Below are positions 42,172 to 50,979 of a DNA stretch of 64,000 nt, one piece after another. The translations under genes and the position numbers were made by a program. Under the pieces are notes generated by a model that worked only from the letters and a program-made list of their open reading frames with translations, did not search any database and was not told where the DNA came from. The stretch is taken from contig NZ_JAMXKF010000009.1 in NCBI RefSeq assembly GCF_024220585.1, forward strand, positions 211,213-275,212, in the 5' to 3' direction. Position 1 is the stretch's first letter, and every line of letters begins with the position of its first letter. The DNA comes from Dyadobacter diqingensis. GTDB taxonomy: Bacteria; Bacteroidota; Bacteroidia; Cytophagales; Spirosomataceae.

Positions 42172-42711
42172 ATGGCACATATAGCCTTACCAAACGAAGA
42201 ACTTCCTGGTATTGTAGGATTGTTCGGTTTCAAATCTGAAACGGCAAAACCGCTTTGCGCGCTTGCGGAAGTACTTTTACGTGGACCGTCTTCCTTAACC
42301 AGCGGAGAGCGTGAGCTGATAGCATCTTACGTATCGAACCTTAATAACTGCCATTTCTGTCATACCTCACACGGTGCGGCGGCTATGGCTCATTTATCCT
42401 GCGATGTAAATCTGCTGGATGATATCAAACAGGATTTTATCCAGATCCCTGTTTCACCAAAATTACGTACACTATTAAACATTGCTGCAAAAGTGCAGAA
42501 AGGCGGAAAGCATGTATCGGAAGAAGATGTGGCCGCGGCCCGTGCAGAAGGGGCTACTGACCAGGAAATCCACGATACCGTATTAATAGCGGCTGCTTTT
42601 TGTATGTTCAATCGCTACGTTGATGGGCTCGGAACATGGGCGCCAAAGGAAAACGAAGCCTATCGCGAAATGGGTGAGCGCATGGCTTTCGTAGGTTACA
42701 ACCGATATTGA
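42172..42711 (+). CDS. CMD/AhpD-like family protein, copy 1
   Basis: The 179-residue protein starts MAHIALPNEELPGIVGLFGF. It has the AhpD-like proton-relay signature: Glu48 in SGERELIASYVS, CxxC as Cys60-H-F-Cys63, and His67 (NCHFCHTSHGAAA), then the conserved helical hairpin EGATDQEIHDTVLIAAAFCMFNRYVDG. Such proteins act as alkylhydroperoxidases or thiol-disulfide reductases. A TTG at 42160 in the same frame lies in the -7 element and is not the start. It opens the cluster, and two close paralogues lie at 42755 and 50980. Confidence 0.9.
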   Translation: MAHIALPNEELPGIVGLFGFKSETAKPLCALAEVLLRGPSSLTSGERELIASYVSNLNNCHFCHTSHGAAAMAHLSCDVNLLDDIKQDFIQIPVSPKLRTLLNIAAKVQKGGKHVSEEDVAAARAEGATDQEIHDTVLIAAAFCMFNRYVDGLGTWAPKENEAYREMGERMAFVGYNRY

Positions 42712-42754
42712 TTTACTCAGCTTGCAGAACATTTAACATAAAATAATAATAACG

Positions 42755-43315
42755 ATGCCTCATATTCCCTTGCCATCACATTTGCCGGGTATCACAGGTT
42801 TACTGGAATACAGGCAGGATACGGCCGCCCCGATTCGCGAACTTACCCAGCTATTGCTGCGGGGAGATTCGACGCTTAGTCAGGGCGAACGGGAATTGAT
42901 CGCAACGGTGGTTTCCTTTAATAATGAATGCATTTTTTGCACCACGGCACATACAGCGGCCGCCGATCTGCTTTTGGGAGAGTCAGAAACTTGTGAAATG
43001 GTGAAGCAGGATATTGATACGGCGCCGGTCAGCAGCAAAATGAAAACGCTGTTGAAAATTGCCAAACTGGTCCAGAAAAGCGGAAAAGAGGTTACTCCTG
43101 AGGCTGTTGCAGCCGCCAAAGCGGAAGGTGCAACAGACGAGGAAATTCATGATACGGTATTAATTGCTGCATTGTTTTGTCTGTACAATCGCTATGTGGA
43201 CGGACTGGCCAGCGTAACGCCAACAAACCCCGAGTTCTACGAATATTTGGGCGAAAGGATTGTCAATCATGGATATAACCGCTTGCCGCAAGGCTATGAA
43301 CACTTGAAAAAATAA
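42755..43315 (+). CDS. CMD/AhpD-like family protein, copy 2
   Basis: The 186-residue paralogue shares the layout of copy 1: PGITGLLEYRQDTAAPIREL, Glu47 in GERELIATVVS, Cys59-I-F-Cys62, His66 (CIFCTTAHTAAA), and EGATDEEIHDTVLIAALFCLYNRYVDG. It starts 43 bp after copy 1 and ends 35 bp before the TonB receptor, so all three genes are probably one mRNA. Differences from copy 1 (TTAHTA, FNNEC, a longer tail) suggest specialised rather than redundant roles; perhaps a heteromer. Confidence 0.9.
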   Translation: MPHIPLPSHLPGITGLLEYRQDTAAPIRELTQLLLRGDSTLSQGERELIATVVSFNNECIFCTTAHTAAADLLLGESETCEMVKQDIDTAPVSSKMKTLLKIAKLVQKSGKEVTPEAVAAAKAEGATDEEIHDTVLIAALFCLYNRYVDGLASVTPTNPEFYEYLGERIVNHGYNRLPQGYEHLKK

Positions 43316-43350
43316 TAAATTATCACCCAGCATACTCACCCGGCAACTTT

Positions 43351-46119
43351 ATGAAGAGAAACCTTTACCTGAACGTATTTATTCTGATCCTGTCATTCAT
43401 TTCTATGGCAAATGCCCAAACCATTAAAATTTCCGGACTTATCCAGGATTCGGAAACCAGACAACCGCTGGCGGGAGCTTCGGTTGTGGTGAAGGGAAAT
43501 ATTGCCGGAACGATAACAGATGCAACAGGAAAATTTGAAATAACAACGACTGCGTCATCTTCCATAGTGATTTCTCTGGTGGGATATGAACGTCAGGAAT
43601 TCAAAGTCAATAACCAGTCTTCGGTGACGATTGCGTTGAAATCGTCGGCGGAAGAACTTGATCAGGTGGTGATTTCAGCGTCGAGGGTTGAAGAAAATAT
43701 ACTACGGTCGCCGGTGAGTATTGAAAAAATGGATTTGAGGGGTATTCAGCAAACACCTTCAGCGAATTTCTATGACGGACTGGTGAACATGAAATCTCTG
43801 GATATGGTTACGAGCAGCCTTACATACAAGCAGATCAATACCCGCGGATTTAACACAACGGGTAACGGCCGCTTTTTGCAGCTGGTGGACGGCGTAGATA
43901 ACCAGCCCGCAGGTTTAGGTTTCGCGATGGGAAATTTATTTGGCCCGCATGATATCGATGTTGAAAGCGTCGAGCTGATTCCGGGCGCTGCTTCGGCACT
44001 TTATGGCCCGGTGGCATTCAACGGCATGTTATACACACGCACGAAGAACCCTTTCGAATATCAGGGTTTAAGTGTTCAGACAAAATTTGGAGTGAATCAC
44101 CTCAGCGACGGAACAGGCCTTGGAGCCAAGCCGATGTATGACGTGGCACTTCGTTACGCCAAGTCGTTTAATAACCGTCTGGCTTTTAAGGTTAATGCAT
44201 CTTATCTCAAAGGTACCGACTGGTATGCTAATGATTACACCGATATCGACCCTAACACACCTGTTGAAAACAGAGGGCCTAATAACCCTGGTAAAAACTC
44301 TTTGAACATTTATGGCGACGAAGTGGCGCAAAGTCTGGTGGGCATCGGTCGCGTATCGAGAACGGGTTATGAAGAAAAAGACCTCGCTACCTATGGTGTT
44401 TACAGCCTGAAACTGAATGGCGCTCTGCATTATCGTATCACCGATAAAATTGAAGCCATTTATCAGGGGAATTTTAACCAGGGAACGGCACAATACACAG
44501 GTAGTAACAGGTTTGTGATCAATGATTTTAAGCTGATACAACACCGGCTGGAATTAAAAGGAAGTAATTTTTATATCCGGGCTTATTCCAATAAAGAATT
44601 GTCAACCAATTCTTACAACACGCGGGCATTAGGGCAGCAGATCAACCGTACCTGGGTTCAGGATCTGAATGGTGCCACTGTGACGCCGGATAAAGCTGAT
44701 GCAACCTGGTTTACAAGATACGCCGCTGCTTTTAACGGAACAGTAAACGGTGTTACGCCAAAGGATAACAATGCCGCACGTGCCTTTGCTGACAGGGGAA
44801 GAGTATTACCTGGCAGTGCTGAATTTGACAATGCAAAAGACAGACTGATAAAAACCAGAGGTTTGGCAGGAGCGGGGATATTGAGCGAATGTAAATTGCA
44901 GCACATCGAAGGGATGTACGATTTCAGCTCTTTTCTGAAAGTTTTCAATTTACAGGTGGGAGGAAATTACAGGAAATATTTTCTGAATACGGGCGGTACT
45001 TTGTTTGACGATAAGGACAAAAACCTGACCAATTACGAGTACGGCGCATTTGCACAGGCGTCCAAATCCTTGTTGAAAGATCATCTGAAGCTGACGTTAT
45101 CAGGACGTTATGATAAAAACCAAAATTTCGAAGGACGGTTTACCCCACGTGCTTCGGCCGTGTATTCTGTTGGAGACCATAATTTCAGAGCTTCATACCA
45201 AACCGGTTTCCGTAACCCGACGATCAGTGATCAGTATATCAAATTAAATGTTGGCCCCATCATCATTTTGGGAGGTGCTCCATCGAACACGGTGGGACTG
45301 AATGCCTATGAAAATTCATTTACAGCGGCATCAGTATCTGCTTTTGGAGCGGCCTTCGGAAAGGAAGTGCAGCAGGGTACACCTTTTCCACAGGCTATTG
45401 CCAATAACAAGGACAAGCTGGTGAAGTCTAATGTCCCTTTTATCAAAGCGGAAAAAGTAAAAAGTTATGAGGTAGGTTATAAGGGTTTGTTTGGCAAAAA
45501 ACTGCTGGTTGATTTGAACTATTATTATAGCCAGTACACGGATTTTATTATCAGCACAGTGGTTATTCGGCCTAATTCCGATGTTTTGCTGGCAGACGGA
45601 TCGATAAATGTAGCGGCGGCGGGAGATATTCCTGCGGGTAAAATTCAGGCATTTCAGTTGTATACCAATGCCGCGGATAAAGTGTCGATTCAGGGTGTAA
45701 GTGCAGGTCTGACTTATTCTTTCCCTAAATCTTATCGCGTTAATGCCAACGGGACCTGGGCCAGTTTTAATATTCTGGATGCAAATCCTAATAATATCCC
45801 TGCGTTTAATACGCCGAAATGGAAAACAAACCTGGTGTTGAGCAATTCGAGATTGACTGAAAACTTAGGTTTTAGCGTGGCTTGGCACTGGCAGAGTTCT
45901 TTTGACTGGTATGGCAGTTTTACAGAATTACGCCCTGGCAAAATAAACGCCTACAACTTGTTGGATGCTCAGGTTAGTTATAAGATTCCGTCTTTAAAAA
46001 CGACTGTGAAGCTGGGTGCAGCAAACCTGACGAACAAGTATATCATGCAGGCCTATGGTTCACCATCTGTGGGTGGGTTGTATTATGTGAGTTTGAATTT
46101 TGATCAGATGTTCAGATGA
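43351..46119 (+). CDS. TonB-dependent outer-membrane receptor of the CMD cluster
   Basis: The 922-residue protein has a signal peptide (VFILILSFISMANA/Q), a CarboxypepD_reg-like domain (about 25-100, GLIQDSETRQPLAGASVVVK), a plug (about 110-230, VEENILRSPVSIEKMDLRGI and VELIPGAASALYGPVAFNGML), and a beta-barrel ending in GGLYYVSLNFDQMF. It has no SusD partner. Instead its last four bases overlap the ATG of a surface-lipoprotein gene with TPR and FG-GAP domains, a SusCD-like arrangement with a different lipoprotein. The ligand is unknown. Confidence 0.92.
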   Translation: MKRNLYLNVFILILSFISMANAQTIKISGLIQDSETRQPLAGASVVVKGNIAGTITDATGKFEITTTASSSIVISLVGYERQEFKVNNQSSVTIALKSSAEELDQVVISASRVEENILRSPVSIEKMDLRGIQQTPSANFYDGLVNMKSLDMVTSSLTYKQINTRGFNTTGNGRFLQLVDGVDNQPAGLGFAMGNLFGPHDIDVESVELIPGAASALYGPVAFNGMLYTRTKNPFEYQGLSVQTKFGVNHLSDGTGLGAKPMYDVALRYAKSFNNRLAFKVNASYLKGTDWYANDYTDIDPNTPVENRGPNNPGKNSLNIYGDEVAQSLVGIGRVSRTGYEEKDLATYGVYSLKLNGALHYRITDKIEAIYQGNFNQGTAQYTGSNRFVINDFKLIQHRLELKGSNFYIRAYSNKELSTNSYNTRALGQQINRTWVQDLNGATVTPDKADATWFTRYAAAFNGTVNGVTPKDNNAARAFADRGRVLPGSAEFDNAKDRLIKTRGLAGAGILSECKLQHIEGMYDFSSFLKVFNLQVGGNYRKYFLNTGGTLFDDKDKNLTNYEYGAFAQASKSLLKDHLKLTLSGRYDKNQNFEGRFTPRASAVYSVGDHNFRASYQTGFRNPTISDQYIKLNVGPIIILGGAPSNTVGLNAYENSFTAASVSAFGAAFGKEVQQGTPFPQAIANNKDKLVKSNVPFIKAEKVKSYEVGYKGLFGKKLLVDLNYYYSQYTDFIISTVVIRPNSDVLLADGSINVAAAGDIPAGKIQAFQLYTNAADKVSIQGVSAGLTYSFPKSYRVNANGTWASFNILDANPNNIPAFNTPKWKTNLVLSNSRLTENLGFSVAWHWQSSFDWYGSFTELRPGKINAYNLLDAQVSYKIPSLKTTVKLGAANLTNKYIMQAYGSPSVGGLYYVSLNFDQMFR

Positions 46120-48383
46120 AAACGACAAACAAAGCCAGTCAAGTGCTGATTTTTATCGGTTCAGGAAAAGTATTCCTGATCGCTTTTTGCATGTTCCTGT
46201 TTTCATGTGGGCATGAAAAGGAAAATGAGGAAAAAATGATTTCGGTTTTAAATGAGATTAACAATAACAACTTCAATAAGTTAAATCCATTTTGTCCGGA
46301 AGCAGAGCTGGCTTTTTATGCCTCAGTTAATAGTAATAACATTGATGCATACAGAGGTTTTGTAATGAAGCATCAATCCGCGATTGCGTATCTTAAAATG
46401 GGTGAAGAGCAAAAAGCGGTTGATATCCTTGAAAAGATTGTGCCTTTGGCAGAGTATCAGTTTACTACCTATGCTGAATTAGTGAAAGGGAGTCTGGGGA
46501 TAGCAAACATGCGTCTTGGTGAACGTCAGAATTGTGTAAGAAACCACACCAGCGAATCATGCCTGATACCTATTGTTAATACGGGTATTCATACGATCAG
46601 AACGGGATCAAACCGTGCGATTGAGGTTTATTCAAATATACTTAAAAAGAACCCGGAGGATTATGAAGCGCGCTGGCTGCTGAATATTGCCTATATGACT
46701 TTGGGAGAATATCCCGCAAATGTTCCTTCAAAATGGCTGATTGAAGGATTGAATCAGGATCCGACCGATATCAGTATCAAACCTTTTGAAGATATCGCTC
46801 CGCAGCTTGGATTGAACAAACGCAACAGGGCCGGAGGTGTTGTGATTGAAGATTTAAATAATGACGGTCACTACGATATCGTAACATCCGACTGGGGTTT
46901 GGATGGAAGCATGCATTATTTCAAAGGAAATGGAGACGGAACATTCACAGATATTTCCGCGAAGTCGGGACTTGAACGTTTCAAAGGCGGTCTGAACATG
47001 ATCCAGGCAGATTATAACAATGACGGTTTTATTGATATTCTGGTTTTACGGGGCGCCTGGATGGCGGGTGATTTTGGAAAACAACCCAATTCCTTATTCA
47101 GAAACAACGGAGACGATACTTTCACGGATGTAACAATTCAAAGTGGTTTGTTTTCTCTGCATCCAACCCAGGCGGGTGTGTGGAGGGATTTTAATAATGA
47201 CGGCTGGCTGGATTTATTTATTGGAAATGAATCTGCAAAAGGCGGCGAACAGCACGGGTGTGAATTATATTTGAGCGATAGAAACGGTAAGTTTACAGAC
47301 GTAGGACTAGAAGCCGGCTGTGATGTAAACGCCTTTATTAAAGGAGTGGCCGCAGCGGATTATAACAATGACGGCTTTCAGGATATTTTTATTTCCACGA
47401 TGTCAGGATACAAAGTCCTCTTGAAGAATAAAGGTGTTGTGAATGGAAAACTGAAATTTGAAGATGTAAGCGAAATCTCCGGTGTCGGAAACATTGGCGC
47501 ATCGACTTTTCCTACCTGGTTTTGGGATTATGACAACGATGGTTGGCAGGATATCTTCGTTTGCGGTTATCAAATGGATAAAACACTTGCTTATTCTGTG
47601 GCGACCGATGCTTTGGGAATTCCTAACAAATCAAGCAAAATGTATTTGTATCGGAATAACCATGACGGCACCTTTAAAAATGTTTCAGAGGAAGCGGGAT
47701 TAAATCACAGTGTTTTTGCAATGGGTTCAAATTTCGGGGATATCGATAACGATGGTTATCTGGATATGTACCTCGGTACCGGAAATCCGGATTACACGTC
47801 GCTTATTCCCAACAAACTTTACAAGAATATTGACGGCAAGCGGTTTGCTGATGTCACCATTTCAGGAAGAGTCGGGAATCTTCAAAAGGGACATGGCGTG
47901 GCTTTTTCCGATATGGACAACGACGGCGATCAGGATATTTTCATTGAAGTCGGTGGTGCTTACAAGGGTGATGCCTACAACAATTCTTTGTATATGAATC
48001 CCGGGCAAAATGCCAATAACTGGATAAAACTGGCACTGGAAGGAACAAAAAGCAATCGGTCGGCGATCGGTGCTAAAATCAAAATCAGTTTTAAGGAAAA
48101 TGGTGTAAGCAGGGCTGTTTACCGTGACCTGAATTCTGGCGGAAGTTTTGGCGCATCACCTTTGAGAAGAGAAATTGGTATCGGCAAAGCCGCTATAATT
48201 GATGAAATAGCAGTCACATGGGTTGGAGAAAAACAGCCGGAAATATTTAGAAATGTAAAGCCGAATCAGTTGTATAAAATTACAGAAGGAGAAAAAACTT
48301 TGGAGCCGGTCAAGCTGAAAAAATTTGCTTACAAGGCTTTAAATACTTCGATTCCTGTTTGTGATACCCCCAAAATCTTATAG
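46116..48383 (+). CDS. CRTAC1-type lipoprotein: TPR, FG-GAP repeats and ASPIC/UnbV domain
   Basis: The 755-residue protein has a lipobox (IAFCMFLFSCG), a TPR-like helical region (about 70-205, with NCVRNHTSESCLIPIVNTGI), then at least seven FG-GAP/VCBS calcium loops of DxDxDGxxD type (DLNNDGHYDIV, DYNNDGFIDIL, DFNNDGWLDLF, DYNNDGFQDIF, DYDNDGWQDIF, DIDNDGYLDMY, DMDNDGDQDIF), and a C-terminal ASPIC/UnbV domain (NNWIKLALEGTKSNRSAIGA, RDLNSGGSFGASPLRREIGI). It is a surface-exposed, integrin-like beta-propeller. The 4-bp overlap with the TonB receptor implies a joint function, perhaps ligand capture. Confidence 0.92.
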   Translation: MKTTNKASQVLIFIGSGKVFLIAFCMFLFSCGHEKENEEKMISVLNEINNNNFNKLNPFCPEAELAFYASVNSNNIDAYRGFVMKHQSAIAYLKMGEEQKAVDILEKIVPLAEYQFTTYAELVKGSLGIANMRLGERQNCVRNHTSESCLIPIVNTGIHTIRTGSNRAIEVYSNILKKNPEDYEARWLLNIAYMTLGEYPANVPSKWLIEGLNQDPTDISIKPFEDIAPQLGLNKRNRAGGVVIEDLNNDGHYDIVTSDWGLDGSMHYFKGNGDGTFTDISAKSGLERFKGGLNMIQADYNNDGFIDILVLRGAWMAGDFGKQPNSLFRNNGDDTFTDVTIQSGLFSLHPTQAGVWRDFNNDGWLDLFIGNESAKGGEQHGCELYLSDRNGKFTDVGLEAGCDVNAFIKGVAAADYNNDGFQDIFISTMSGYKVLLKNKGVVNGKLKFEDVSEISGVGNIGASTFPTWFWDYDNDGWQDIFVCGYQMDKTLAYSVATDALGIPNKSSKMYLYRNNHDGTFKNVSEEAGLNHSVFAMGSNFGDIDNDGYLDMYLGTGNPDYTSLIPNKLYKNIDGKRFADVTISGRVGNLQKGHGVAFSDMDNDGDQDIFIEVGGAYKGDAYNNSLYMNPGQNANNWIKLALEGTKSNRSAIGAKIKISFKENGVSRAVYRDLNSGGSFGASPLRREIGIGKAAIIDEIAVTWVGEKQPEIFRNVKPNQLYKITEGEKTLEPVKLKKFAYKALNTSIPVCDTPKIL

Positions 48384-48388
48384 GCCGA

Positions 48389-49639
48389 ATGGATACGCTG
48401 AACGAAACTTTTCTGATTGAAACAGTAGCCACACGAAAATGGCTTGTGTTTTCGCTTTGCATGATCGCCTATATTTTCAGCGGTACAGTATCTACCCTGA
48501 TGTCGGTTTACTTGCCGGTTGCTATCCCTGATCTGATGCACAGAGAAGTTTCGGAAGCTGAACTTGGGGAGATCGGTGCCTTTGTTAATGCGACATTTTT
48601 ATACGGCTGGATGTTCGGTGGATTATTTTTTGGCGTGGTCAGTGATCAGATTGGAAGAACAAAAACCCTGGCATTAACAACGGGACTCTATGGCGTTGCC
48701 ACCTGTCTTGTTGTGATTGTACCCAACTGGTATTCGCTCATGGGGCTGAGGTTTGTAACAGGTATGGGTGTCGGCGGTGTACTGCTGGTATCGACCGTTT
48801 ATATCTCAGAGATCTGGGAAAAACGTACAAGACCTGTGATGCTTGGTGTGCTGGCGGTGTCTTTTCCAATCGGTATTGTAGCCACAGGAAGTTTGAATAT
48901 ACTTTTTGCTGAATGGCGTCCCGCTTTCGGGCTGGGGATTATACCGGTTGTTGTAGCGCTGCTGATATTGTTTTTGACACCTGAATCCAATTCGTGGCAG
49001 CTGACGAAGACTCAGCTCGTACTTGAACCGGAAAATATTTTTGATGAAAGAAACCGTCCGAACCTTATAGCCGGATCGATCATTTTCGGCTCAGTATTGA
49101 TAGGACTCTGGGGTATATTTTCCTGGCTGCCTACCTGGGTGCAGTCGCTTTTAGCTGCCGGCGAGGACGGTCAGAAACAAAGAGGCCTTACAATGGTGTT
49201 GCTTGGACTTGGCGGAATAACAGGAGGAATTCTTTCCGGTTTTCTGATCCGAAACTTCGGGAGCAAAAAAACGCTGATGTTTACTTTTTCCGGTTGCATT
49301 GTGATGTGCGGGCTGTTATTTATAACCAATCACACATTCGGCAACATCATTTATCTCGAAACGGCCGCGCTTTCGCTTTGCTTTGGAATAAGCCAGGGGG
49401 CGTTATCAAGTTACATTCCTGAACTGTTTCCGGTAGTGATCCGGGCTACGGCCACAGGCTTTTGTTTCAATATTGGCCGTTTTTTTACTGCTACTGCTGT
49501 TTTTTTTATCGGGGCATTGGTTACAATCCTCGGTGGTTTTGGCAATGCCCTGATGGTTTTTTCGATACCATTTCTGGTTGCCCTTACTGCCGCCTGGCTG
49601 AGCAAAGATCCTGATACGAATATAAAGAACTTATCATAG
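48389..49639 (+). CDS. MFS transporter (sugar-porter/aromatic-acid type)
   Basis: The 416-residue protein has twelve hydrophobic helices. The loop 2-3 motif FFGVVSDQIGRTKTLALTTG, GLRFVTGMGVGGVLLVSTVY with the helix-4 glycines, and the helix 8-9 region GGILSGFLIRNFGSKKTLMF identify the major facilitator superfamily; ELFPVVIRATATGFCFNIGR near helix 11 resembles the acid/sugar porter group. It starts 5 bp after the lipoprotein gene, so it is in the same operon and probably carries the same substrate across the inner membrane. A weak hairpin follows. Confidence 0.92.
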   Translation: MDTLNETFLIETVATRKWLVFSLCMIAYIFSGTVSTLMSVYLPVAIPDLMHREVSEAELGEIGAFVNATFLYGWMFGGLFFGVVSDQIGRTKTLALTTGLYGVATCLVVIVPNWYSLMGLRFVTGMGVGGVLLVSTVYISEIWEKRTRPVMLGVLAVSFPIGIVATGSLNILFAEWRPAFGLGIIPVVVALLILFLTPESNSWQLTKTQLVLEPENIFDERNRPNLIAGSIIFGSVLIGLWGIFSWLPTWVQSLLAAGEDGQKQRGLTMVLLGLGGITGGILSGFLIRNFGSKKTLMFTFSGCIVMCGLLFITNHTFGNIIYLETAALSLCFGISQGALSSYIPELFPVVIRATATGFCFNIGRFFTATAVFFIGALVTILGGFGNALMVFSIPFLVALTAAWLSKDPDTNIKNLS

Positions 49640-49655
49640 GTTAATTAATTCAAGC

Positions 49656-49685
49656 AAACGGGCTTGTCATTTGACGAGTCCGTTT
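49656..49685 (+). terminator. Weak terminator after the MFS gene
   Basis: AAACGGGCTTGTC (49656-49668) pairs with GACGAGTCCGTTT (49673-49685) with two G-U pairs around a 4-nt loop. Only a short T-rich tail follows, so read-through to the DUF3179 gene is likely. Confidence 0.5.
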
Positions 49686-49726
49686 CTCTAAATTACATAA
49701 ACTTATGAATATCAACATGATTTCCG

Positions 49727-50878
49727 ATGAAGAAACTGTTTTACCTCGGTGTTATTGGTCTTATTTTATTTGAAATAGCCAAAGTATATTTTATCATGCC
49801 CATGCCCGGCGCAAGCCAGCATGTGAACAGCATCGATCTCGCCTATTTCCTGCATAATCAGCGCTGGATTTTTCGGGGCTTATTTGCACTGTTAATGCTC
49901 GCAGGTCTTGCTGCTGCTTTTAAAACCAATAAAAAGTGGCTGCCTGTGCTGATGCTCTTATTGGCCGGCGCGATAACTTATGGTACCAATTTTGAAATGG
50001 CTGCTGACACCATGTTTTACCAGCCTAAAACTTTGCTGCTGAAAAACGTTAAAGAAAACAAAGTGGATAAGGAACGCCTTGTAATCGGTGTTGAGGAAAA
50101 TGGGGAGGCCAAAGCGTATCCGATCCAGTATATCGGCTATCACCATCAGGTTCAGGACAGGCTTAATGGCAAACCTATCATCGTTACTTATTGCACCGTT
50201 TGCAGGACCGGGAGGGTTTTTGAGCCGGTTGTAAACAACAAACCCGAGTTTTTCAGGCTTGTTGGTATGGATCATTTCAATGCCATGTTTGAGGATGGAA
50301 CGACGCATAGCTGGTGGCGGCAGGCCAATGGTGAAGCTATTGCAGGTCCCTTAAAAGGACAAACTTTACCGGAAGTACACAGCACCCAGACTTCATTGGG
50401 AGCATGGCTCAAATTACATCCTAACACGTTGATCATGCAGCCGGATCCGGAGTTTCAGATGAAATATGATTCGATGAGCAAATATGAAAGTGGAAAAGGC
50501 AAATCCAAGCTTACCGGAACAGATTCTATTTCATGGAAAGAAAAATCATGGGTGGTTGGGATCCAGGTTGATAAGCAGAGTAAAGCTTTTGACTGGAATC
50601 GTTTGAAAAAGGAACGGGTTATTAACAGCGAGATTGGCGGCAGGCCGACTGTGTTGGTTTTGGCGACGGACAACAAAAGTTTTTTTGCTTTCATCAGACC
50701 GTCGAATGCTGAAATTTTTTCAATTAAAAACGACACAATTTTCAGCGATAAAAAACAATATAATTTGCTTGGGAAAAGTCTTTCAACAGGACCGGAAGGG
50801 CACCTCACACCAATAAATGCTTATCAGGAATTCTGGCACAGCTGGCAGACTTTCCATCCCGATACAGAAAGATATTAA
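49727..50878 (+). CDS. DUF3179 protein with N-terminal membrane helices
   Basis: The 383-residue protein has three N-terminal membrane helices (LFYLGVIGLILFEIAKVYFI; IFRGLFALLMLAGLAAAF; WLPVLMLLLAGAITYGTNF) and then a DUF3179 domain (about 85-375): LVIGVEENGEAKAYPIQYIG, the hallmark VTYCTVCRTGRVFEP with a CxxC, GMDHFNAMFEDGTTHSWW, and STQTSLGAWLKLHP. DUF3179 has no established function; the HH, CxxC and His residues suggest a metal or redox site outside the membrane. It lies 87 bp after the MFS gene and before the third CMD gene. Confidence 0.9.
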   Translation: MKKLFYLGVIGLILFEIAKVYFIMPMPGASQHVNSIDLAYFLHNQRWIFRGLFALLMLAGLAAAFKTNKKWLPVLMLLLAGAITYGTNFEMAADTMFYQPKTLLLKNVKENKVDKERLVIGVEENGEAKAYPIQYIGYHHQVQDRLNGKPIIVTYCTVCRTGRVFEPVVNNKPEFFRLVGMDHFNAMFEDGTTHSWWRQANGEAIAGPLKGQTLPEVHSTQTSLGAWLKLHPNTLIMQPDPEFQMKYDSMSKYESGKGKSKLTGTDSISWKEKSWVVGIQVDKQSKAFDWNRLKKERVINSEIGGRPTVLVLATDNKSFFAFIRPSNAEIFSIKNDTIFSDKKQYNLLGKSLSTGPEGHLTPINAYQEFWHSWQTFHPDTERY

Positions 50879-50917
50879 GGAGACGAAAGGTTATTAGCCA
50901 TAATTTTTGCTCCCGGT

Positions 50918-50950
50918 GACGGCTGTTTAATGCGTGACAGCCGTCGCTTT
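50918..50950 (+). terminator. Hairpin after DUF3179
   Basis: GACGGCTGT (50918-50926) pairs with ACAGCCGTC (50937-50945), 9 bp, 10-nt loop, followed by GCTTT. It is a weak terminator or attenuator before the third CMD gene. Confidence 0.5.
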
Positions 50951-50979
50951 CAACGCTCAACTTTATACTTCTAACTGCA

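Noticed and set aside
44068..44544. 158-codon minus-strand ORF
   Set aside because: Shadow inside the TonB receptor gene.
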